A DNA stretch of 20,968 bases from Lachnospiraceae bacterium (lineage in GTDB: Bacteria; Bacillota; Clostridia; Lachnospirales; Lachnospiraceae). Location: assembly GCA_009774215.1 (NCBI GenBank), contig VSNH01000056.1, forward strand, positions 1 to 20,968, written 5' to 3'. The notes under the pieces are model-generated. The model saw nothing but the letters and a program-made list of their open reading frames with translations, was not told the origin of the DNA and did not search any database. Position numbers and translations under genes: made by a program. How positions within the stretch are numbered: position 1 is the first letter of the stretch; the number at the start of each line of letters is the position of its first letter. Positions 7,315-12,740 of the stretch are shown here, piece after piece.

Positions 7315-7418
7315 TACTAATATCTTTATTTTTTTAAAATAATAACACTATCATATTCTGTTGATTCGGAATGTTTAGAGAGAAAATTTTAATGAAAACA
7401 AAAACTGTATAACCGAAA

Positions 7419-7447
7419 TTGATCCACACATATCACATGTGAATGAT
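7419..7447 (+). promoter_or_regulatory. Candidate promoter and palindromic operator of XRE gene
   Basis: A weak SigA-like promoter, TTGATC (7419-7424), 17-nt spacer, AATGAT (7442-7447), has the 10-bp perfect palindrome TCACATGTGA (7433-7442) across the spacer and -10 junction. An operator at this place would block the polymerase, so autoregulation by the XRE protein encoded 30 bp downstream is a reasonable guess. Confidence 0.35.
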
Positions 7448-7471
7448 GCCATACATGGGAGAGAATAGCGC

Positions 7472-7798
7472 GTGGGAATAAACTATAAAATTGTTGGGAA
7501 AAACATAAAGTATTACCGAAAGCAGAAAAATCTGACACAGGAACAGATGGCAGAAAGCCTGGAACTGTCGGTTGGTTTTATCAGCCAGGTAGAGCGCGGT
7601 ATTGCAAAGATGAGTCTTGACACATTGATTGATTTATGTGATATTTTGAATTGTTCCGCAGGAGATATTTTGGACAGCGCACACATAAACTGCAGAGACC
7701 AAATGTCAGAAGACCTGCTTTCTCTATATGAGCAGATTCCCAAAAAAGACCAGACACTTTTTTACCATATGTTAAAGGCATATGTAGATCATTTATAA
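7472..7798 (+). CDS. XRE-family helix-turn-helix regulator
   Basis: A 108-residue protein made of one Cro/C1-type HTH domain (about 8-62: KNIKYYRKQKNLTQEQMAES, recognition helix around SVGFISQVERG, then SLDTLIDLCDIL) and a short helical tail (70-108) for probable dimerisation. The start is GTG with GGGAGAG about 9 nt upstream. It lies divergent to the EPS operon across a 295-bp AT-rich region and could regulate the operon, itself, or the downstream peptidase; no direct evidence separates these. The tail contains no sensor or enzyme domain. Confidence 0.88.
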   Translation: MGINYKIVGKNIKYYRKQKNLTQEQMAESLELSVGFISQVERGIAKMSLDTLIDLCDILNCSAGDILDSAHINCRDQMSEDLLSLYEQIPKKDQTLFYHMLKAYVDHL

Positions 7799-7877
7799 TG
7801 CGAAATGACTTGAATTACTTGCCGGAAAATCTGCTGGTATCATAATGCACTGGCAGCGTGGAAAGGGAGAATCGAAT

Positions 7878-9185
7878 ATGCGTGAGAATTATCAGAAATT
7901 TGCGGAAGGCTTATTACAATATCTCAACGACAGTCCCACAGCGTTTCACGCCGTGGAAAATGCGGCGGCATTGCTGCGGGAAAACGGCTTTCAGGAACTA
8001 AAGGAAACAGAAAAGTGGTCTTTGAAAAAAGAAGGAAGATATTTTGTAGTCAAAAACAGCTCGGCCCTGATTGCCTTTACGGTGGGAAAGGGCGATCTGG
8101 CGAAGGAAGGTTTTCGCATTATAGGCACGCACACAGATTCGCCGGGGCTCAAGATCAAGCCGGGCGCCTGCACCGTTACGCCGGACGGCTATGTGAAGGT
8201 GAATGTGGAGGTATACGGCGGGGCGATTCTGCAGACATGGTTTGACAGACCGCTGGCGCTGGCCGGGCGGGTGATCGTGAAGGAAAACGGCATATTGCGG
8301 GAAAGGCTGGTTCAGATTGACAAGCCCGTTTTTATGATTCCGAATCTTTGCATTCATTTCAACAGAGATAAGAATGAAAAGGGTTCCTGCAATAAACAGA
8401 CCGAAATCCTGCCGCTTCTGTCCATGAAGGAAGAAGGCTTGGAGAAGGAAGATTATCTGCCGGTTCTGCTGCAGGAAGAGACGGGTATGGAAAGAGCGGA
8501 CATTGTAGATTATGAGTTGTTTTTGTATGAGTATCAGAAGGGAATCTTTACAGGGAAAAAACAGGAATTTATTTCCGCGTCACGGATTGACGATTTGTCT
8601 ATGGTTTATGCGGGGCTGGCTTCGCTTACAAAGGCGCAGACGGGCGCAGGCTGTTCGGTGTTTGCAGCGTTCGACAATGAGGAGGTGGGGAGCACCACCG
8701 CGCAGGGAGCCAATTCCGGGCTTTTGCTGCATGTTTTAAACCGCATCTGCAAGAATCTGGGGATGACGGATGAGGGGTATTTTCAGGCGGTTGCCAATTC
8801 GACTTCCATTTCAGCGGATCTGGCGCACGCGGTGCACCCGAACTACAGTGACAAGCATGATACGGAAAGCCGTCCCGTGTTAGGGGGCGGTCCTGTGATT
8901 AAATATTCCGCGTCCCAGCGGTACGCCACGACTGCGCTGAGTGCCGCATATTTTGTGGAAGCCTGTGAGCGGGCGGGCGTTCCTTATCAGAAGTTTGTAA
9001 ATAGGAATGATATCGCGGGTGGTTCTACGATCGGCCCCGCGCTTTCCGGGCTGACCACAATTCCTACGGTGGACATGGGCGCGCCGATTCTGGCAATGCA
9101 CTCCATCCGGGAGTTTGGGGCAGTGGCAGATATGGAATATACGCGGCGGGCTTTTCTGGCTTACTATGAAGGCGGACGGCTTTGA
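7878..9185 (+). CDS. M18-family aminopeptidase (aspartyl aminopeptidase-like)
   Basis: A 435-residue cytosolic dinuclear zinc aminopeptidase that removes N-terminal residues, in this family often acidic ones. The M18 motifs are complete: THTDSPG with the zinc His at residue 85, WFDRPLALAGRV, SRIDD (235-239), DNEEVGS (266-272, catalytic Glu and zinc ligand), HPNYSDKHD (320-328), GGSTIGP (381-387) and MHSIRE (407-412, C-terminal zinc His). The frame is open from 7845, but the start at 7878 (MRENYQKFAEG) is preferred because GGGAG lies about 9 nt upstream and M18 proteins begin close to the LLQYLNDSPTAFHAV segment. It follows the XRE gene by 79 bp. It is a housekeeping-type gene unrelated in function to the EPS genes. 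Confidence 0.93.
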   Translation: MRENYQKFAEGLLQYLNDSPTAFHAVENAAALLRENGFQELKETEKWSLKKEGRYFVVKNSSALIAFTVGKGDLAKEGFRIIGTHTDSPGLKIKPGACTVTPDGYVKVNVEVYGGAILQTWFDRPLALAGRVIVKENGILRERLVQIDKPVFMIPNLCIHFNRDKNEKGSCNKQTEILPLLSMKEEGLEKEDYLPVLLQEETGMERADIVDYELFLYEYQKGIFTGKKQEFISASRIDDLSMVYAGLASLTKAQTGAGCSVFAAFDNEEVGSTTAQGANSGLLLHVLNRICKNLGMTDEGYFQAVANSTSISADLAHAVHPNYSDKHDTESRPVLGGGPVIKYSASQRYATTALSAAYFVEACERAGVPYQKFVNRNDIAGGSTIGPALSGLTTIPTVDMGAPILAMHSIREFGAVADMEYTRRAFLAYYEGGRL

Positions 9186-9258
9186 CGCTGGCCGTTTGTT
9201 CCTGCGAGTAGCGAGCCGGAGAACTGCATACAAAAATTTGAGGATGTGATCCGGCAAG

Positions 9259-9289
9259 CAAAAACCGCCCCGCATTAGGGACGGTTTTA
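9259..9289. terminator. Bidirectional intrinsic terminator
   Basis: AAAACCGcCCC (9261-9270) pairs with GGGaCGGTTTT (9278-9287) around a GCATTA loop, with A-tract on one side and T-tract on the other. It lies between two convergent genes, the M18 peptidase and the AraC regulator, and would stop transcription from both. The 133-bp intergenic region holds nothing else recognisable. Confidence 0.8.
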
Positions 9290-9318
9290 CTATCGGTTTC
9301 GTTATAGTATGCAGGGAA

Positions 9319-10206
9319 TTAACCCTTTGTGACAGGCACCCATAATTCGCAGAACAGACCCTTTTCACCTTTTTCAAAGTAGATTTCAAAGTCCGTGTCG
9401 TCCGTCTGCACATAGCCCGTCTGCGGGGAAAATTCTTTGTGGAACTTGCCCCAGACTTCACCGATGCAGTCTCCGTCATCGCCAAGGCATTTGAATACGG
9501 CATAGTCTGCGGGTTCGGTATTCCAAATGGTATAACCGCTTTTTAAGAGGGCATCTAACCCGGCGCGGTCCGTATCGTCGTCAACGATAATGCCAATACC
9601 GTAATTAAAGTGCGTTTCGTTTTCTTTCGTGGGGCTGCATAAGCCGTATACGTCCCGCTTCCCTTCCTTCCGAAGCTGCTTCATGGGCTCGACCAGATTT
9701 TTGTCATAGCATTCCGTCCAGAAATCGGGAATGCTGTGGTCGCTGTCATCATTGATGATTTCGTTGGGAAAAGCCCTCACCATTGCAAGAAACTGCTGCG
9801 ATTCTTTGTGTTCCATTCTGTAATCCATAATACTACCACCTTCCGTTATGATTTTTATCACAAGGGGATTGAACAGATGAAGCTTTGCGCCCGGCTTTTT
9901 TGCCTGCTTCGGCGTGGAGCCGTGGAAGCGCAGAAAAGCCTTGGAAAAGCTCTCCGGCGATTCATAGCCGTACTTGTAGGCGGCGTCAATGACGGACAGA
10001 TCCGTTGTCTGCAGCTCCTGCGCAGCGAGCGTGAGACGGCGGCTTCTGAGATATTCATTGGCGGTCATTCCGGCGATAAAGCTGAATGTCCGATGGAAGT
10101 TATAGTTGGACATGTGTATGCTGGCTGCCACGTCGGTATAGTTAATGTCCTCATAAATGTGTTCTTCCATATAGTGTATTGCCTGTTGAATCAGCTGTAT
10201 TGACAT
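9319..10206 (-). CDS. AraC-family regulator with GyrI-like effector domain
   Basis: A 295-residue protein. Residues 4-105 hold an AraC/XylS DNA-binding domain with two HTH motifs (DINYTDVAASIHMSNYNFHR, 20-39, and DLSVIDAAYKYGYESPESFS, 69-88), ending in the family signature FLRFHGSTPKQAK. Residues about 127-294 form a GyrI-like (SOUL/BacA-type) ligand-binding domain, with the typical EVWGKFHKEF and TDFEIYFEKGEKG segments. N-terminal HTH plus GyrI-like domain is the Rob/BmrR-style arrangement used to sense hydrophobic or toxic small molecules. The ATG has AGGAAAGGA about 10 nt upstream. The target is not known; it is transcribed away from the sigma factor gene. Confidence 0.92.
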   Translation of the reverse strand: MSIQLIQQAIHYMEEHIYEDINYTDVAASIHMSNYNFHRTFSFIAGMTANEYLRSRRLTLAAQELQTTDLSVIDAAYKYGYESPESFSKAFLRFHGSTPKQAKKPGAKLHLFNPLVIKIITEGGSIMDYRMEHKESQQFLAMVRAFPNEIINDDSDHSIPDFWTECYDKNLVEPMKQLRKEGKRDVYGLCSPTKENETHFNYGIGIIVDDDTDRAGLDALLKSGYTIWNTEPADYAVFKCLGDDGDCIGEVWGKFHKEFSPQTGYVQTDDTDFEIYFEKGEKGLFCELWVPVTKG

Positions 10207-10304
10207 ATCGTTTTTTTCCTTTCCTGCCGCGCGGGCCTGATCTTTAATTGCTCTCCTTGTGTAAAATCATTGTACAGAATTGCTGAAGGTAAATCCTGTT
10301 CCTG

Positions 10305-10330
10305 CTTGCGCAAGTTTGTTCCGTTCGAAC
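10305..10330. promoter_or_regulatory. Pair of short palindromes between AraC and sigma genes
   Basis: CTTGCGCAAG (10305-10314, 10-bp perfect palindrome) and GTTCGAAC (10323-10330, 8-bp perfect palindrome) lie in the 243-bp region between the AraC-family gene and the sigma factor gene. Either could be an operator of the AraC/GyrI protein. Short palindromes occur by chance, so this is a candidate only. Confidence 0.25.
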
Positions 10331-10352
10331 CATAAATCATTTTCTAATATTT

Positions 10353-10379
10353 TGAAACCAAAAGTCAATATCTGACGTC
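10353..10379 (+). promoter_or_regulatory. Predicted ECF-type autoregulated promoter
   Basis: TGAAAC (10353-10358) and CGTC (10376-10379) are separated by 17 nt. This matches the general ECF promoter pattern (AAC-type -35 and CGTC-type -10) known for SigV/SigW-like factors. Transcription would start near 10386-10388, just at the inverted repeat upstream of the sigma gene. Self-activation is usual for ECF factors; here it is inferred from the motif. Confidence 0.55.
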
Positions 10380-10387
10380 TAATGACC

Positions 10388-10423
10388 GTAAAACAAATGG
10401 AAGGAGGCTTGTATTTGTTTTAC
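10388..10423 (+). promoter_or_regulatory. 11-bp perfect inverted repeat with SD in loop
   Basis: GTAAAACAAAT (10388-10398) and ATTTGTTTTAC (10413-10423) are perfect reverse complements with a 14-nt loop that contains AAGGAGG (10401-10407). It begins at the predicted transcription start, so it would fold at the very 5' end of the sigma mRNA. The sigma gene has its own ribosome binding site (TAGGAG) further down, so the loop SD is otherwise unexplained. Confidence 0.55.
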
Positions 10424-10453
10424 AATCATACGCGCGTAGGAGAAAACGAATGA
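10415..10453 (+). CDS. Possible 12-codon leader ORF overlapping sigma start
   Basis: A TTG at 10415 lies 7 nt after the AAGGAGG in the hairpin loop and opens a 12-codon ORF (MFYNHTRVGENE). Its TGA at 10451-10453 overlaps the sigma ATG at 10450 in an ATGA arrangement typical of translational coupling. The frame differs from that of the sigma gene. There is no protein-level evidence and the ORF is very short, so it may be fortuitous. Confidence 0.3.
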   Translation: MFYNHTRVGENE

Positions 10454-10977
10454 AAAGCATTGATACAAAGTCTTGTGTAAAGAAGGCGCAGAGGCATGAT
10501 AAAGATGCATTTACCGAACTAATGCAGTTATATCTGAAAGATATGTATAGAACGGCCATTGCAATTCTGATGAATGAAGAAGATGCCGCAGATGCACTTC
10601 AGGATACCATTCTCACTTGTTGGGAAAAGTTATATACACTTAAAAAACCGGAGTTCTTTAAGACATGGATGACAAGAATACTTATAAACCATTGCTATGA
10701 TATCATAAGAGCGAATGCAGTTTACGGGAATGCAGAAGCCTATGAGGAACCGTCAAAATGCGATGAGTATAATCTTGAATTGAAGGAGGCATATGCCTCT
10801 ATAGACGAACGATACCGATTGCCCATGGAATTGTATTATAGTCAGGGATTCAAGATGAGAGAGATTGCAGAAATGTTGTCATTACCATTAAATACCGTAA
10901 AGACGTGGATTTCAAGAGGAAGAAAACAAGTGGAAAAGTATTATAGCGATTGTCAGGAGGATAGAAATGGCAAATAA
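10450..10977 (+). CDS. ECF RNA polymerase sigma factor
   Basis: A 175-residue sigma-70 family ECF factor with region 2 (about 18-88: DAFTELMQLYLKDMYRTAIA, then DAADALQDTILTCWEKL and FKTWMTRILINHCYDIIR) and region 4 (about 113-165: RLPMELYYSQGFKMREIAEM, then LNTVKTWISRGRKQV). No regions 1 or 3 are present, as usual for ECF factors. It resembles the SigV/SigW-like group paired with DUF4179-type anti-sigma proteins. TAGGAG lies 8 nt before the ATG. The gene overlaps the downstream DUF4179 gene by 11 bp, so the two are co-transcribed and probably coupled. It probably responds to a cell-envelope signal; the inducer is not visible. Confidence 0.95.
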   Translation: MKSIDTKSCVKKAQRHDKDAFTELMQLYLKDMYRTAIAILMNEEDAADALQDTILTCWEKLYTLKKPEFFKTWMTRILINHCYDIIRANAVYGNAEAYEEPSKCDEYNLELKEAYASIDERYRLPMELYYSQGFKMREIAEMLSLPLNTVKTWISRGRKQVEKYYSDCQEDRNGK

Positions 10978-12118
10978 GAAAACTATACTTTCTGAAGAAA
11001 TAGAATTATCGGAAATTGTGTTGAAAAAAACAAATCAGGCCTTTGAAATGATTAAGCAGGAGGATATTGTTTCTATGAAAAAAACACATAAAAGAAGAAA
11101 AAAAATGTTTAAAACACAGGCTGCCGCTGCAGCAGGCGTCTGCATATTGGCAGTTAGCGGCATAAGCGCCGCTGCGGCAGTTCATCACTATTGGGGGAGA
11201 GGCATGAACGGAAATATTCAGGCATCTGATGAGCAGCAGCAAGTGCTTACAGAAAAGAATATAGCAAAAGTGTATCGTGAAGAGCCGGACAGTCCGTCAC
11301 TTGCCGTGACAATTAACGGTGTTACAATAGAACCGGATACCGTAATTGCGGATGAGAGATTTGTATATATGGCATTTCGCATTTCCGGCTACAGCGTGGC
11401 GGATCGGACGGAGCCGGGATTCGATATGGTAAATGTGTACCAAGGAGATCATCCTGAGGATGAAAGTGCATGGGTTAATATGAGCGGAACCATGTACGAT
11501 GGAATTGTCCTTGATGAAAACGGCGCATCGGTATATGAAGATGGAACGTCTGTGGAAAGTTATGAAGATGGAAGCGTTATTTCTCATTATACTGATGATA
11601 ACGGAAATATGGAATACATTATTCAGGCAAGTGCTGTGGACAAGAACGATTCACTGCTCGGCAAAACACTGCATGTTGCATTCAAAGATTTGGGAACCTT
11701 TTCAAAAGCGACATTTATTCCTGCAGTGGAGGGGGTCTGGAATTTTGAATTAAATCTTTCCGATGTCAGTTCAACCCGGAATATTAAGGTAGGGAAAAAA
11801 GTGGAAGGAACGGGTTTCACGATGGAAGATATTAGTATCTCGCCGATTTCCATCCAGGTAAATTATTCTGTCAGTGAAGCTCCGACGGAACATGAAGACG
11901 ATCTTGGTATTCCCGAAGTCAAAGGAGTTGTATTAAAAGACGGAACAAGAATTTCATACTTAGCGAATCCCGGCAGAGTGGGATATACGGACAACAATAA
12001 GTCAAATGCGTATCAGATAGCAGGTTTTGCCCGGGTTGTTGATGTTGACGAGATAGCTGCGCTAATTGTTTTAACATCGTATGAAAACGAAAAAGTCGAG
12101 ATACTGCTTTCAGAATAA
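10967..12118 (+). CDS. DUF4179-type membrane protein, probable anti-sigma factor
   Basis: A 383-residue single-pass membrane protein: cytosolic N-terminus of about 48 residues (the presumed sigma-binding part), a TM segment at about 51-72 (QAAAAAGVCILAVSGISAAA), and a large extracytoplasmic region. The beta-rich domain at about 85-260 has the DUF4179 look (VTINGVTIEPDTVIADERFV, then MAFRISGY), followed by a second beta domain (about 265-383: MEDISISPISIQVNYSVS). AGGAGG lies 6 nt before the ATG and the gene overlaps the sigma gene by 11 bp. In this family the membrane protein holds the sigma factor until an envelope signal releases it. The usual zinc-binding HxxxCxxC anti-sigma motif is absent. 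Confidence 0.88.
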   Translation: MANKKTILSEEIELSEIVLKKTNQAFEMIKQEDIVSMKKTHKRRKKMFKTQAAAAAGVCILAVSGISAAAAVHHYWGRGMNGNIQASDEQQQVLTEKNIAKVYREEPDSPSLAVTINGVTIEPDTVIADERFVYMAFRISGYSVADRTEPGFDMVNVYQGDHPEDESAWVNMSGTMYDGIVLDENGASVYEDGTSVESYEDGSVISHYTDDNGNMEYIIQASAVDKNDSLLGKTLHVAFKDLGTFSKATFIPAVEGVWNFELNLSDVSSTRNIKVGKKVEGTGFTMEDISISPISIQVNYSVSEAPTEHEDDLGIPEVKGVVLKDGTRISYLANPGRVGYTDNNKSNAYQIAGFARVVDVDEIAALIVLTSYENEKVEILLSE

Positions 12119-12129
12119 AATATAAATGT

Positions 12130-12191
12130 TTTTCGATTCTGCTTCCGGCTCCTGCCAAAGCCAGATATAGGAGCTTTTGCAGAATCGAAAA
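12130..12191. repeat. 62-bp palindromic element after the anti-sigma gene
   Basis: TTTTCGATTCTGC (12130-12142) and GCAGAATCGAAAA (12179-12191) are a perfect 13-bp inverted repeat. Inside, GCTCCT pairs with AGGAGC, followed by TTTT. The inner stem could act as a weak intrinsic terminator of the sigma operon, with the outer arms extending it. It could also be a small dispersed palindromic element; only genome-wide copy number would tell. Confidence 0.5.
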
Positions 12192-12209
12192 CTTAAAGGA
12201 AGGTTTGTA

Positions 12210-12238
12210 TTGACAAAGTTTGTTTACACGTGTAGACT
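12210..12238 (+). promoter_or_regulatory. Predicted promoter of the BlaI-BlaR1 operon
   Basis: TTGACA (12210-12215), a perfect -35 box, is followed by a 17-nt spacer and TAGACT (12233-12238, 4 of 6 to TATAAT). The first operator lies across the spacer and -10 box, so repressor binding would exclude RNA polymerase. Confidence 0.6.
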
Positions 12239-12265
12239 ATATGTAGAAAGTCTACACGTGTAAAC
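12222..12265. promoter_or_regulatory. Double BlaI/MecI-type operator
   Basis: GTTTACACGTGTAGACT (12222-12238) and AGTCTACACGTGTAAAC (12249-12265) are a perfect 17-bp inverted repeat with a 10-nt centre. Each arm contains its own dyad TACACGTGTA (12225-12234 and 12253-12262), matching the TACA-N2-TGTA form known for BlaI/MecI operators. The dyad centres are 28 bp apart. The site lies about 40 bp before the BlaI start codon, as expected for autorepression. Confidence 0.8.
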
Positions 12266-12303
12266 ATTAGGAAAACAAGAGAAAGAATGCAAGGGGGATG
12301 ATT

Positions 12304-12675
12304 ATGAAAGAAACAAAGATATCCGACGCGGAACTGGAAATACTGGAAACACTCTGGGCGGCGTGGGAAGCATTAAACGCCAACGAGATCCGCGCGCGGC
12401 TAAATGAGAAAAAGGACTGGGAGCGCACCACGGTGCTGACGCTGATCCGCAGACTGCTTGACAAGGGGGTGATCGGGCAGGAGAAACAGGGGGTTTACTA
12501 TTATTCGCCTCTCGTGGCGCGGAGTGATTATGTGAAAGAGGAGACGAAGAGCTTCCTTAACAAATTTTTTAAGGGCAATGCGAAAAATCTGGCGGCGGCT
12601 CTCATCGAGGATGAGAATTTGAGCAGGGAGGATGTGGAGGAGCTGAGAGATTATTTTCGAGAGAATTTCAGGTAA
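12304..12675 (+). CDS. blaI: BlaI/MecI-family transcriptional repressor
   Basis: A 123-residue winged-helix repressor. The DNA-binding part (about 4-75) has the family pattern ISDAELEILETLWAAWEALN, ERTTVLTLIRRLLDKGVI and GVYYYSPLV, with a C-terminal dimerisation part (DYVKEETKSFLNKFFKGNAK, then LSREDVEELRDYF). The AGGGGG abuts an earlier in-frame ATG at 12298 with no spacing and is 6 nt from the ATG at 12304, so the latter is chosen. The double TACACGTGTA operator upstream suggests it represses its own operon. The operon contains no beta-lactamase, so the name reflects the family and not a proven role in beta-lactam resistance. Confidence 0.93.
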   Translation: MKETKISDAELEILETLWAAWEALNANEIRARLNEKKDWERTTVLTLIRRLLDKGVIGQEKQGVYYYSPLVARSDYVKEETKSFLNKFFKGNAKNLAAALIEDENLSREDVEELRDYFRENFR

Positions 12676-12740
12676 AAGAATTGCGGATTGACGAGTGAAG
12701 TGTGTGAGAGAAGAGTATCGTGCTTTTAGTGGAGGAAATT

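Noticed and set aside
8880..9503. Long minus-strand open frame across the end of the M18 gene
   Set aside because: It is a mirror frame of the peptidase and AraC genes, spans the bidirectional terminator and contains no domain.
10388..10452. N-terminal extension of the sigma factor from an upstream start
   Set aside because: The upstream TTG frame is different from the sigma frame and stops at the sigma start codon; TAGGAG already serves the ATG at 10450.
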